From JBBDIK01 sp040880465 (lineage in GTDB: Bacteria > Actinomycetota > UBA4738 > JBBDHU01), in the NCBI GenBank assembly GCA_040880465.1, contig JBBDIK010000003.1:1-64000 (forward strand): a stretch of DNA of 64,000 bases, given 5' to 3'. Positions within the stretch are counted from its first letter, which is position 1. Each line of letters starts with the position of its first letter. The notes below the pieces were generated by a model, which saw only the letters and a program-made list of their open reading frames with translations, searched no databases and had not been told where the DNA came from. Position numbers and translations under genes: made by a program. This document shows, one piece after another, positions 44,260 through 54,000 of this stretch.

Positions 44260-45195
44260 ATGCAGTTGTTCATCGTCACCAGGCCGCAGATCCAGGAGGA
44301 CGTCGTCGGGCCCTCGCGCTCGAGGTTCGTCATCGAGCCGCTCGAGCCCGGCTTCGGGTACACCCTCGGGAACACGCTCCGGCGCACCTTGCTCTCGTCG
44401 ATCCCCGGCGCCGCCATCTCGTCGGTGCGGATCGAGGGCGTGCTCCACGAGTTCGCCACCATCCCGAAGGTCACCGAAGACGTGACGGACATCATCCTGA
44501 ACCTCAAGGGCGTCGTGGTCCGCTCGGACCTGGACGAGCCCGTAACCGTGTACCTCAAGGCCAAGGGGCCTGCAGAGGTCACGGCCGGTGATATCGCACC
44601 GCCGGCGGGGGTCGAGATCCTGAACCCCGACCATCACATCGCGACGCTGGGCAAGGGCGCCAGCCTCGAGATGGAGCTGGTGGTCGAGCGCGGGGTCGGG
44701 TACCGGAGCGCCGAGAAGAACAAGAACGCGCGCGACCCGATCGGAGTCGTGCCGATCGACTCGATCTTCTCGCCGGTCCACAAGGTGTCGTACTCGGTCG
44801 AGGACACCCGCGTCGAGCAGATGACCGACCGCGACCGCCTGATCCTCGATGTCGAGACCGACGGTTCGGTTTCGCCGCGTGAGGCGATCGCATCGTGCGG
44901 CAATACCCTGCTCGAGCTGGTCCAGCTGTTCTCCGAGATGGCCGAGGCGCCGGGCGTGTCGATCGGTCCCGCGGAGTCGGACGAGGCCCCGAGCGACTAC
45001 GCCATCACGATCGAGGAGTTGAACCTGTCGGTCCGTTCGTACAACTGTCTCAAGCGCGAGGGGATCAACTCGGTCGGCGAACTGGTCACCAAGTCCGAGC
45101 CGGAGCTGGTCGAGATCCGTAATTTCGGACAGAAGTCCATCGAAGAGGTCAAGGCCAAGCTCGAGGAGCTCGGTCTGGGGCTCCGGGAGGAATAG
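44260..45195 (+). CDS. rpoA: RNA polymerase alpha subunit
   Basis: 311 residues with GAGGAGG just before the ATG. The N-terminal dimerisation domain shows FVIEPLEPGFGYTLGNTLRRTLLSS. The C-terminal domain shows LNLSVRSYNCLKREGINSVGEL and NFGQKSIEEVKAKLEELGL, which bind UP elements and activators. The 91-base gap before it contains no gene I can support. Confidence 0.97.
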   Translation: MQLFIVTRPQIQEDVVGPSRSRFVIEPLEPGFGYTLGNTLRRTLLSSIPGAAISSVRIEGVLHEFATIPKVTEDVTDIILNLKGVVVRSDLDEPVTVYLKAKGPAEVTAGDIAPPAGVEILNPDHHIATLGKGASLEMELVVERGVGYRSAEKNKNARDPIGVVPIDSIFSPVHKVSYSVEDTRVEQMTDRDRLILDVETDGSVSPREAIASCGNTLLELVQLFSEMAEAPGVSIGPAESDEAPSDYAITIEELNLSVRSYNCLKREGINSVGELVTKSEPELVEIRNFGQKSIEEVKAKLEELGLGLREE

Positions 45196-45557
45196 TGCCG
45201 CAGCCGAGGAAGGGACACCGGCTGGGCTCGGGCCCGGCGCATCAGAAGCTGATGCTCGGCACCCTCGCGGCGCAACTCTTCACGCACGAGAAGATCGACA
45301 CGACACAGGCGCGTGCCAAGGCCCTCCGGCCGCATGCCGAGAAGCTCATCACCTTCGCCAAGCGAGGAGACCTGACGGCCCGCCGAGAGGTCCTCAAGGT
45401 CATCGAGGATCGAAACGTCGTGCACAAGCTGTTCTCCGAGATCGGCCCGCGGTTCGCGGACCGGCCGGGCGGGTACACGCGCATCCTCAAGCTGGGGCAG
45501 CGCAAGGGCGACGCCGCACCGATGGCCCGCATCGAACTCGTCGAGCAGGGCGAGTAG
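45195..45557 (+). CDS. rplQ: Ribosomal protein L17
   Basis: 120 residues from GTG overlapping the rpoA stop, with GGGAGG upstream. RKGHRLGSGPAHQKLMLGTLAAQL and GGYTRILKLGQRKGDAAPMARIEL identify L17. Followed by a strong hairpin. Confidence 0.96.
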   Translation: MPQPRKGHRLGSGPAHQKLMLGTLAAQLFTHEKIDTTQARAKALRPHAEKLITFAKRGDLTARREVLKVIEDRNVVHKLFSEIGPRFADRPGGYTRILKLGQRKGDAAPMARIELVEQGE

Positions 45558-45562
45558 GGGCA

Positions 45563-45588
45563 GTCCGCCGCCATGGGCGGCGGCGGAC
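45563..45588 (+). terminator. Candidate terminator after rplQ
   Basis: GTCCGCCGCC and GGCGGCGGAC form a perfect 10-bp stem around a 6-base loop. There is no U tract after it, as is common in high-G+C actinobacterial terminators. It closes the alpha operon before the next promoter. Confidence 0.6.
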
Positions 45589-45667
45589 GCCTTCAGGTTG
45601 CCGTCCGGGCGCCTGATCGTCAGGATAGGCGACGTCCAGGTCCGTTCCCGAGGAAGAGGGGTGCTTC

Positions 45668-46054
45668 ATGCGTCGTCGGTTCGCCGTTCCCACTGTCGTC
45701 ATGGTTGCCGCGCTCACGGTCGCGTTGACCGCTCCGGCAGTACGTGCCGGAGGCGAGCTCACGAACGATGCCGGTAGACACCAGACCAATAAGGCGAGGA
45801 CGGCCGCCTGGTTCACGGACATCGAGAAGGAAGGCGGGTGGGTCACCGCGCGAGGCAAGCTCCGCGCGCTGAACGTCTCCTCCCGGAGGATCCGGCTGGT
45901 GTGCGAGATCGGGATCTTCCAGGGCGACTACTTCATCGGTTCCGATCAGGTCCATATGCGCCTTCGGCCGGGCGAGATCGACACCGAGGGCTGGCGCATC
46001 ACCGGCGGGAACGAAGGCGGGAGGGTCACGGGCGGGTACCACTGCCATAGCTGA
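45668..46054 (+). CDS. Small secreted protein, unknown function
   Basis: 128 residues. A typical signal peptide (RRRFAVPTVVMVAALTVALTAPAVRA) is followed by a mature domain of about 100 residues predicted to be beta-rich, containing two cysteines (LVCEIGIF and GGYHCHS) that could pair. No family is recognised. It sits between the rplQ terminator and truA and overlaps the likely truA start. GGAAGAGGGG lies upstream of the ATG. Confidence 0.6.
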   Translation: MRRRFAVPTVVMVAALTVALTAPAVRAGGELTNDAGRHQTNKARTAAWFTDIEKEGGWVTARGKLRALNVSSRRIRLVCEIGIFQGDYFIGSDQVHMRLRPGEIDTEGWRITGGNEGGRVTGGYHCHS

Positions 46055-46844
46055 TCGCGGACCGCTCCGGCCGGCGCGCACCCTTCGTCTGACGCTGGCC
46101 TATGACGGGACCGATTTCCATGGCTGGGCGAGGCAGGCCCGCCACCGTACGGTCGAGGGTGATCTCCTTTTGGTCCTCGAGGCGGTCACCGGCGTGCAGC
46201 CGCGGATCTCGGTGGCGGGGCGTACCGACGCGGGGGTGCACGCGCGAGGGCAGGTCATCTCGTTCGAGACGGACGTCGATCCCGAGGTCCTGCAGGGAGC
46301 GGTGAACGCGATGCTCGGACCCGAAGTCGTCGCGACCGATGCCCGTCGCGCACCCGAGGGGTTCGATGCCCGGCACAGCGCGACGGCCCGCGAGTATCGC
46401 TACCGCGTGAACCTGGGACGCGTCCCGGACCCGTTCGCCGCTCGGTACGAGTGGCACCATCCGGGCGACCTACGCGTGTCGCTGATGCGGGAGGCAGCCA
46501 GGCACCTCCTCGGCGGCCACGATTTCGCCTCGTTCGGGCGACCGCCGGTCGCCGGGGCGACGACCTTCCGGCGGCTGGAGCGGTTCTCAGTGTCCCGGAG
46601 CGGCGACCGGCTGGAGCTCACCGTGAGGGCCAACGCCTTCCTTCAGCAGATGGTCCGGAGCCTCGTGGGGACCCTGGTAAGCGTCGGGGAAGGGAGGATC
46701 GACCCGGGTGCGATGCCGGCGATCCTCCGCGCTAAGGATCGGGGGGTGGCGAAGCGGCTGGCGCCGGCCCACGGATTGACCTTGGAAACGGCTCTGTACG
46801 GAGGGGCCCACCGGGTTCTCCGCAGGCACGGGAACCGCCCCTGA
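46047..46844 (+). CDS. truA: tRNA pseudouridine(38-40) synthase TruA, non-canonical start
   Basis: About 265 residues. It isomerises U38-U40 in tRNA anticodon stems. LRLTLAYDGTDFHGWARQ is the normal N-terminal strand, and the catalytic Asp is in VAGRTDAGVHARGQV. The reading frame is open upstream, but no ATG, GTG or TTG precedes the N-terminal strand. The first ordinary start (TTG at 46170) would delete the conserved YDGTDFHGW. ATA at 46047, overlapping the previous stop, or CTG at 46092 are candidates. Start uncertain; identity firm. Confidence 0.85.
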   Translation: MADRGPLRPARTLRLTLAYDGTDFHGWARQARHRTVEGDLLLVLEAVTGVQPRISVAGRTDAGVHARGQVISFETDVDPEVLQGAVNAMLGPEVVATDARRAPEGFDARHSATAREYRYRVNLGRVPDPFAARYEWHHPGDLRVSLMREAARHLLGGHDFASFGRPPVAGATTFRRLERFSVSRSGDRLELTVRANAFLQQMVRSLVGTLVSVGEGRIDPGAMPAILRAKDRGVAKRLAPAHGLTLETALYGGAHRVLRRHGNRP

Positions 46845-46854
46845 CCTCGCCTTC

Positions 46855-46882
46855 TTGACGCAGGCTTGACCTTTGCTTGACG
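46855..46882 (+). promoter_or_regulatory. Three TTGAC direct repeats spaced 11 bp (candidate operator)
   Basis: TTGACG, TTGACC and TTGACG start at 46855, 46866 and 46877, exactly one helical turn apart. This geometry is known for direct-repeat response-regulator boxes (PhoP-type, 11-bp units). They lie about 75 bases upstream of a secreted sialidase-like gene. No regulator is identified. Confidence 0.45.
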
Positions 46883-46954
46883 TCCGCCGGAGGCGTCCCG
46901 TCGAAGAACTAGTCACCGGCGGCGGATCCGCCGGAAGGACCTGGGAGGTGCAGG

Positions 46955-48643
46955 ATGCGACGGAGCCGGAGGTTCCGGTCGGGGGGCCGGGGGCTCGTCC
47001 CCATGCTCGCCGTGGCGTTCGTGGTCCTGGCCGCCCTTCCGGCGCTGGCAGGTCTGACCTGGGACCCGGCGGCGACCGCGCGGACCGCGAACCGTCCGCG
47101 GACCTGCTACACGACCCCGAACACCTGTACTGACTCCGGGTTCACGTACACGAACGGTGAGACCACGATCGCCGCCTCGAACAACGGCACGACCCACTAC
47201 CTGCACTCGCTGACGTTCTCGGACAAGCCACCGGGGGATTCCAGCAACACCTACGTCTCGTACACGACCGACTGCTCGACGAAGAACGATCCGCTGACGG
47301 GGACCCCCCCGTACTGCTCCGGCGTGTATTACACACGCAGCAGCGACAGTGGGGCGACATGGACGGGCGGCGACGTCGGCGTGGACGCGAAGCGGGTCGG
47401 GCCGGGGACCCTGCACATCACGCGCGGCGGTATCGCGGCCAGTGGGCAGTACGTGTACGTGGTCTACGTCACGACCGTGGGGTATTGGAGCTCGATGTGT
47501 GCGAAGGACGCGCGGGTCCTCTACGTCGTCCGCAACACGGACTACGGCGCCTCGGGCTCATGGGATACGCCCATCCAGCTGACCTCTTCGAGCGGCCGGG
47601 TCGACTACCCGTCGATCGCCGCTTCGGGAACGAACGTGTACGTCGTGAACACGGACTCGGACACGGGCAAGATCATGTTCCATCGGAGCACGAACAACGG
47701 ATCGACGTTCGCGTCGCAGGGGATCGGCTTCACGCAGAACACGTACGACAACAACACGAGCCCCGGTTCCCCCGGGTGCCCGAGCCCGCCGACACCGGAC
47801 GGTCTCGAGGGGTTCGACGGCGCGCCGGTCGTCGCCGGCGACGGCACGACGGTCGGCGCGGCCTGGGTCCGCTCGACCGGCGGCAAGGTGGTCGCGAAGC
47901 TCTCGAGCGACAACGGCGTGACGTGGCCGGGCGGGACGCATGGATCGAGCTGCACCGACTCGCCGACGTCCTGCACGCAGAACCTGACGCCGAGCGGGGC
48001 GCTCGGTCCGCAGGACGGGACCCATGCGGCTCAACGGCGTGGCGCGATCGACATCGCGGCGTCGTCGAACCGCGTGGTGTTTGCCTGGAAGGACACGACG
48101 GGAGCGATCCGGCCGAAGGGCGTCTACACGAAGAGCTATACGGTGTCGGGTGGCTGGGCAGCGCCTCGGTTGGTCGCCTGTCTGACGACGTCGTCACCGT
48201 GTGGATCGGCGCCACTCCCCTCTACCTACAACGACGCGTTCTCGCCGGCGATCGGGCTTTGGGGAACCACGGGCATCGGCCTCGCGTTCTCGGCCTGCCC
48301 GTACACGCCGACCCCCCCGACGAACCCATGCGACGACGACTCCAGCGGTCCCGACAAGGACCCCGGGGCCGAGATCATCTGGAAGGAATCGTGGGACAAC
48401 GGGGCGACCTGGTGGGCCGGGGTCTCAGGCTCCTTCACCAAGATCGCGGGGAATTCCGTGACGCTGTCCGAGGTGAATGAGTTCCCGGTCGTGGTGATGG
48501 ACAAGCCGGGCTCCACGAGCCTCGGGTGCGCCGACGGAACGCAGGGACCCGAGGTCGGGTGCGAGCGGTTCGTCATGTACACCGGCCGCAGCCGCAGCTT
48601 CTTCGACTACACCGTCTACATCAGCCGCGGCACGCAGACGTAG
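46955..48643 (+). CDS. Secreted Asp-box (sialidase/BNR-like) protein
   Basis: 562 residues with GGGAGG before the ATG. A basic n-region and hydrophobic stretch (LVPMLAVAFVVLAALPALA) form a signal peptide. The rest is beta-propeller-like with Asp-box motifs S-x-D-x-G-x-T-W, namely SSDSGATW, SSDNGVTW and SWDNGATW. Many cysteines (CYTTPNTC, CSTKND, CPSPPTPD) suggest disulfides and extracellular life. I cannot assign sialidase activity, since the catalytic Arg triad and FRIP motif are not evident. Convergent with the next gene. Confidence 0.65.
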   Translation: MRRSRRFRSGGRGLVPMLAVAFVVLAALPALAGLTWDPAATARTANRPRTCYTTPNTCTDSGFTYTNGETTIAASNNGTTHYLHSLTFSDKPPGDSSNTYVSYTTDCSTKNDPLTGTPPYCSGVYYTRSSDSGATWTGGDVGVDAKRVGPGTLHITRGGIAASGQYVYVVYVTTVGYWSSMCAKDARVLYVVRNTDYGASGSWDTPIQLTSSSGRVDYPSIAASGTNVYVVNTDSDTGKIMFHRSTNNGSTFASQGIGFTQNTYDNNTSPGSPGCPSPPTPDGLEGFDGAPVVAGDGTTVGAAWVRSTGGKVVAKLSSDNGVTWPGGTHGSSCTDSPTSCTQNLTPSGALGPQDGTHAAQRRGAIDIAASSNRVVFAWKDTTGAIRPKGVYTKSYTVSGGWAAPRLVACLTTSSPCGSAPLPSTYNDAFSPAIGLWGTTGIGLAFSACPYTPTPPTNPCDDDSSGPDKDPGAEIIWKESWDNGATWWAGVSGSFTKIAGNSVTLSEVNEFPVVVMDKPGSTSLGCADGTQGPEVGCERFVMYTGRSRSFFDYTVYISRGTQT

Positions 48644-48659
48644 ATCCGCGTCTTCCAAC

Positions 48660-50168
48660 TCAGTTCAAGCCGGGGACCTGTGGCGCGAGCGGTGTCGCGG
48701 CTGCGACGGGCTCGAACGGCGCGGGTGCCAGGCCGCCGCCGGTCACGTTCAGGCGGGTCGCGTACATCGCGACGTCCATCGTCGATCCGACGGGCGGCTG
48801 CGCGAGCGGGATGACCGGGACCGCCTTCCCATCGGGGGCGAACGAGACGGCCAGGTAGTCACCGAACATGTGCCCGATCGAGGTCACGGGCAGCCAGGGA
48901 AGCCGCATCCGGTTGCCCAGACGGGTCTTGTCGCTCCAACTCTTCCCGCCGTTCGTGGAGGACAGGTAGGCGGCGTGCAGCCAGCACTCGTTGGTTCGGC
49001 AGTTGGCCTCGTCGAAGTAGTACGTCAGGACCGCGAGGTGAGCGCCGCCGCCCGTCGTGCCGGGCTGGACCTCGATCGCCGGGACCATGTGCTGGCGGTC
49101 GGCCCCGCGGCGGTTGACGGGGATGCGGCGGATCGGCGTCCAGTCCACCCCGCTCGTCGATGTGCTCATGACCACGTCGTTCGCGCTGCAGAGGGGCTCG
49201 AACCGGCAGTCGGTCCAGACCACGTAGACCTTGCCGTTGTCGTCAACCGCCGCGTTGGGGATGACGGCGTTGCGGACGAACGCTCGGCCGGCGAACGTGA
49301 GGACGTTCGCGATCGTGACCACATCGCCCCAGGTCTGTCCGCCATCCGTGGAGCGGAACGCGGCCATCGCCACGGTGGGTTCGGAGGTCGGGGTGGTGCG
49401 GGCGATGGGGACGATGACCGTGCCGTTCGGCTGCACGACCGGCTGCCCGCCGACCCCGAGAAGGCGACCGTCGACGCCGGTCGCCGGACCCCAGGTGAGG
49501 CCGCCGTCGGTCGACGTCCGCATCCGTACCGCCTGGTTCGGCGGCCCGGTCGCGATGTCGTACTCGGTGTAGCAGTTCCCGTAGAAGGGGCTGGTGGGGT
49601 GGTTGTCGCAGACGGTCCAGTTCTTGTCGAGGAACTTGGTTTTTGCCGGAACGGCGACGGGGACCGGATCCTGCCAGTTCATGGCGCCGTCCGTCGAACG
49701 CGACGCGATGACGTCCACCCGATCCGGGACCGGTGGGTTGCCGGTGAGGTCGATCCCGATGGTCGAGATCATCCACACATCGTGCATCGCGTCGTAGGCG
49801 ACGACGGGATCGCTCACCCGTTCGTAGGTGCCGCCGGCGTTCACGGTGATGCCGGGCAGGAACCCGTTCGTCCAGTTGACGCCGCCGTCGTCCGAGCGAG
49901 CCCAGCCGATGTTGGAGGCTCCGCCGCTCTGTGCGCGTCCGACCTGGAACGCCGACACGATGGTGTTGCCGACCGCGAAGGAATCCGGCTCGACCTCGGT
50001 CGCATGGAAGCTGTCGGGGTTCACGTACGGATCGGTGCTGACCACCTGGAGGGGAGCACCGGCCGAGGCCGGGCCCGAGGCCGGGCCCGAGGCCGTGACG
50101 GCGAACACCAGGATCGCGATGGCGGTCAGGCGTGCGGTTCGTGTCCGGCGGCGGCGGGGCCAGGGCAT
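48660..50168 (-). CDS. Secreted Asp-box (sialidase/BNR-like) protein
   Basis: 502 residues from the ATG at 50168; a GTG at 50183 would add five residues. The signal peptide is basic then hydrophobic (RRRRTRTARLTAIAILVFAV), ending near a small repeat SGPASGPAS encoded by three copies of a GC-rich unit. Asp boxes include STDGGLTW, STDGGQTW and STNGGKSW in a six-bladed-propeller-like pattern. It shares the general architecture of the convergent upstream gene but not close sequence. It probably binds or hydrolyses glycans outside the cell. Confidence 0.65.
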   Translation of the reverse strand: MPWPRRRRTRTARLTAIAILVFAVTASGPASGPASAGAPLQVVSTDPYVNPDSFHATEVEPDSFAVGNTIVSAFQVGRAQSGGASNIGWARSDDGGVNWTNGFLPGITVNAGGTYERVSDPVVAYDAMHDVWMISTIGIDLTGNPPVPDRVDVIASRSTDGAMNWQDPVPVAVPAKTKFLDKNWTVCDNHPTSPFYGNCYTEYDIATGPPNQAVRMRTSTDGGLTWGPATGVDGRLLGVGGQPVVQPNGTVIVPIARTTPTSEPTVAMAAFRSTDGGQTWGDVVTIANVLTFAGRAFVRNAVIPNAAVDDNGKVYVVWTDCRFEPLCSANDVVMSTSTSGVDWTPIRRIPVNRRGADRQHMVPAIEVQPGTTGGGAHLAVLTYYFDEANCRTNECWLHAAYLSSTNGGKSWSDKTRLGNRMRLPWLPVTSIGHMFGDYLAVSFAPDGKAVPVIPLAQPPVGSTMDVAMYATRLNVTGGGLAPAPFEPVAAATPLAPQVPGLN

Positions 50169-50231
50169 CCCGCATCCCACCACGAGCCGGACGTCGCGCG
50201 CAAGGGAGCGGGCGGATGACCCGGATGGGCT

Positions 50232-50900
50232 ATGTACCTGGGGAACCAGACGTCCGAAGACTCAGTCATGGTCGTTTCGACGGCGCGCGGGCCGCACGAG
50301 GTTCTCGGGGTTCCAGCGTCCGCCGCGCCCGCGGAGGTCCGGCAGGCCTATCGCGCGCTGGCGAAGCGGTTCCACCCGGACCGTTGGGCGACTGCCGACC
50401 CCCAAACCCGGTCGGAGGCCGAACTTCGCATGAAGGAGGTCAACGGCGCCTACCGGGCCTTGATGGAACGTTCCGGTCCCGTCGCCGCACCCCCGCGGGC
50501 CGCACCTGCCGCACCCGCACCTCCGCCGGCCCCTGTGTGGCGAAGACCGGCGGCGGGCCCGTGGGTCGGTCCTTTCCGAACGTGCTCCCGATGCGGCGAG
50601 GCGTATCCGGTCGCTGAACCCTGGTGCCGGTGGTGCTACTGGCCGAACCGGACGCGGCGTCAGGAACGTCGCTACGGGACCGACGGCCGGATCGGTCTCG
50701 TCGCGGTGCTTGCGGTTACCTGTACGTGGCTGTGGTGGCCGTGGATCGGGCCTGTGGTGACGGAAGTCTTGCCACAGATCATCGCCATCCTCGCCCTCGG
50801 GGTCCTGCTCTTCGTGGGGAGCAGGCTGCTCACATGGGGTCCCTCCACTCGCCGGTCGCGCGGAAGCCGTGGCGGCCAGCCGGGATCCGGCGAGCTTTGA
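50232..50900 (+). CDS. J-domain protein with zinc-ribbon and membrane helices
   Basis: 222 residues; an ATG at 50268 would trim 12 unconserved residues. Residues 20-72 form a J-domain with the essential HPD (48-50) in AKRFHPDRW, so it should stimulate an Hsp70 ATPase. A Pro/Ala linker leads to a CSRCGEA...WCRWCYW four-cysteine ribbon, then two hydrophobic helices near the C-terminus. It is a membrane-tethered cochaperone by inference, with client unknown. It stands alone between exported-protein genes. Confidence 0.7.
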   Translation: MYLGNQTSEDSVMVVSTARGPHEVLGVPASAAPAEVRQAYRALAKRFHPDRWATADPQTRSEAELRMKEVNGAYRALMERSGPVAAPPRAAPAAPAPPPAPVWRRPAAGPWVGPFRTCSRCGEAYPVAEPWCRWCYWPNRTRRQERRYGTDGRIGLVAVLAVTCTWLWWPWIGPVVTEVLPQIIAILALGVLLFVGSRLLTWGPSTRRSRGSRGGQPGSGEL

Positions 50901-51015
50901 CGGGCCCCCGGGAGCGTGTCGGCCGATAGACCGACGCGTCAACCCGTCGTCCGCCTGATGCGACCCCGCGCTTGCCTGCGTAGGCTTTCAGGGTTCGCCG
51001 CCGGTCCGGGAGTGG

Positions 51016-54000
51016 GTGCTCGCCTTGGGGAAGCTTCGCTGGATTTCGCTGCTCGCGTGCATCCTGATGCTTGCCAGTACCACTTACGCGACCGCGGCGC
51101 CGCCTGCGGCCATTACTGCTGCGAACAAGCCCAAGAATCCTCGGTCAGGTACCTCGGCAGCCGCCGTCAACCCAACGCTTGCTCCGAACTCAGCCGTGTG
51201 CAATGGGGCCTCTTTTCCGCCGTCGTTTCCACCCGGTGAGGGAGGGCTGTTCCCCCACAACGGGCACGTCTCCTGCCGATACCGGCTCGGGGTGGGGGAA
51301 CCTCTTCCCTCCTTCACCCCACCCGACGGCGGCCCGATCGTGCGCTTCCGATGGCTTCGAAGTGACGGGCTGGAGTTCTTTGCTACCTGGGACTTCACCG
51401 ACCCGAACAATCTCGATCAGACCGGCCTCGGCTCCGGCGGAACGTTCCGGGGCAGCTCAGTTGGAGAGTTTCGCCTCGGCAAGTTCGGCGTAGTCTTTAC
51501 CGGATTCGAGTGTCTCGGCTTCAAGGTGCCGGGGCGCTCGCAACGGCTCCCATGCGATGTGGATGCGTCCCTTACCGTGTCCGACGGCGGGAGCCAGGGG
51601 GACTGTGAAGGGCAGCCTCATATGGTCGCGGGGTTGTGCGCCAACGAGATCGATCCGGTCAACACCTCAACGGGCGGCTACTACCATGAGGCGACGGACC
51701 TGTCCCTTCCTGGGATCGGGGTGCCGTTCGCCCTCAGCAGGTCCTACAACTCCACCGATCCTTCCACCGGCATCTTCGGACGCGGTTGGTCATCGATCTT
51801 CGAGATGCGCCTTGTTGCGGTCTCGGGTGCGAGCGCTCCGGCGGTACAGGCGAAACGCCCCTTTGCAGGTAGCGCTGCCTACTATCAGGACTCGCCCCCG
51901 CCCGTGCCTCAGTACGAAGTCCCGGAGGGGCAGGCTCTCCCTGCACCGGAAACAGGGGTCGTTGCCTCAGTCGGCGCCCAGGACCTGACGAATGCTCCCG
52001 CGCCACGACAGGGTCAGCCGATCCTGCTCCGCGCCGAAACCGGCGGCCAGCTCGTCTTTTTCCCAGACGGCAGCGCCTACCGCGGCCAGGACGGCGTTAC
52101 CTCCACCCTTGAAGCCCTGCCAGGAGGCGGGTTCCTGCTCACGTCCCAGGATCAGCTCAGGTATCTGTTCGATGCGCAGGGACGGCTGCGGCGGGTGGAG
52201 GAGCGAAACGGTCAGGGGATCAGCATGGTCTACTCGGGGAGCCGGGTCAGTCAGGTCACCGACTCGGTTGGGCGCATCATCAGCTTTACCTACGCGGGTT
52301 CGCGCCTCAGCACCGTTTCGCTTCCGGATGGACGCAGCGTCAGCTACGGCTACACGAACGGACAGCTGACCGGCGTGACCGATGTTCGGGGCAACCCCAT
52401 GCGGTACGGATACAACGACGCTCGCGGCCTGCTCACCGATGTCTTCGACCAGGAGGACCACCACGTCGTACACAATGTCTATGACGCGCTGGGACGCGTG
52501 ATGGCACAGCAGGGCGCCCGCGGCTTCGGGGGGACCTTTACCTACGAACCCGGGAAGGTCACGTTCACCGACGACCGGGGGTCTCAGCGCATCTACCAGG
52601 AATCGGGCAACATCCTGCTTTCCGCCGCCGATGGTGAGGGGGGGAGGAGGGAGTACACCCGCGATGCCTCGCTCGATCTCGCCGCGATCACCGATCCGAG
52701 GGCAAAGCTTTGGTCGTTCTCCTATGACGCAAGACATAACCTGACGAGCGTTACCGGTCCGGCGGGAACCAACATCTCCGCGCAGATGACCTACACGGCG
52801 CGAAACGACGTGGACACGGTCACCAACGCCCGGGGCTTTGCGACCGACTACGGCTACGACGCCAGGGGCAATCTGGTCACGATCGACCGGCCCGGTCAGG
52901 CCGACACGACCCTTACCCGCGAGGCGGTGACCGGGCTCGTTGCCTCGATCAAGACCGGGAGCAACCACTCGACGAGCTTCGGCTACAACACCCGCGGGGA
53001 ACTCATTTCCGTTTCGCCCGAGCTGGGGCGCCCAATGACGTTTGACTACGATCCCTCGGGGCGCCTCGTTAGCATGACCGAGCCGCGCGGCAACATCGAA
53101 GGCATGACCCCTGCCGAGCGTGCGGCGTTCACCTGGGACTACGCCTATGACGCCGCCGGTAACCTGCTGCTCGTTCGCGACCCGCTTGATCAAGAGACCC
53201 GATACCTCTATGACCGGGTCGGCAACCTGTGCCGCGCGATCGATGCCAACGGCACAGCTACCCTTGCGGCCCCGCCCACCGGCTGTGCGAACGCGCCCGC
53301 CCTTGCCGGAGAGACCGTCTATGAGTATTTCGAGGATGACCTGCTGGAAAGGGTCGTTGCGGCGGATGAGAGCGCAACGAGCTACGTCTATGATGCGGTC
53401 GGGAACCTTGATCTTCGAACCGATGCGATGGGCCGCCAAACGAGCTACGTCTACGACGAAGCGAACAGGCTGATCAGGGCTTCCTATCCGCTCGGGCGCA
53501 CCTTCCTGTACGAACACGACGCCGCGGGAAGCATCTGCCGGATGCTCGATGCGAACGGTGTAGCCGCATCCGGCGCCACCTCCTTGATCGGTTGTCAGGC
53601 TCAGGGGACAACGGGCGAGACAGCCTACGGTTTCGACAACGCGGGGCGCACCTCCTCGATCACCTACGCGGATGCGGACACGCCGGACGTGACGTTTGAC
53701 TACGATCAGAACTCCAACCGAACCCAGATGACCGACGGGGCCGGGACCGAAACGTACGCCTACGATCAGCTCGACCGGCTGATAGCGATTACCCGGCCCG
53801 GCACCGGGACGATCTCCTACGAGCATGACGCGGCAAGCAACGTGACGAAGCGCTCCTATCCAGACGGCACTGTCGTTGACTACACCTTCGATGCGAACGA
53901 GCGCCTCGATGCGGTAACGACGGGGCTCCGCACGACGGACTACGATTACGACGTGTCGGGAAACCTCATCGAGACGGCCTACCCGAACGGCTGGAAAGAC

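Noticed and set aside
44169..44275. Protein-like antisense peptide (MNNCIYLLERGIIHSYPAPL) between rpsK and rpoA
   Set aside because: It looks coding over about 35 residues but has no stop or start context independent of the rpsK and rpoA shadows, and I recognise no family. It was not called, though it could be checked for a remnant.
46170..46172. TTG at 46170 as the start of truA
   Set aside because: It would delete the conserved LAYDGTDFHGW strand of TruA.
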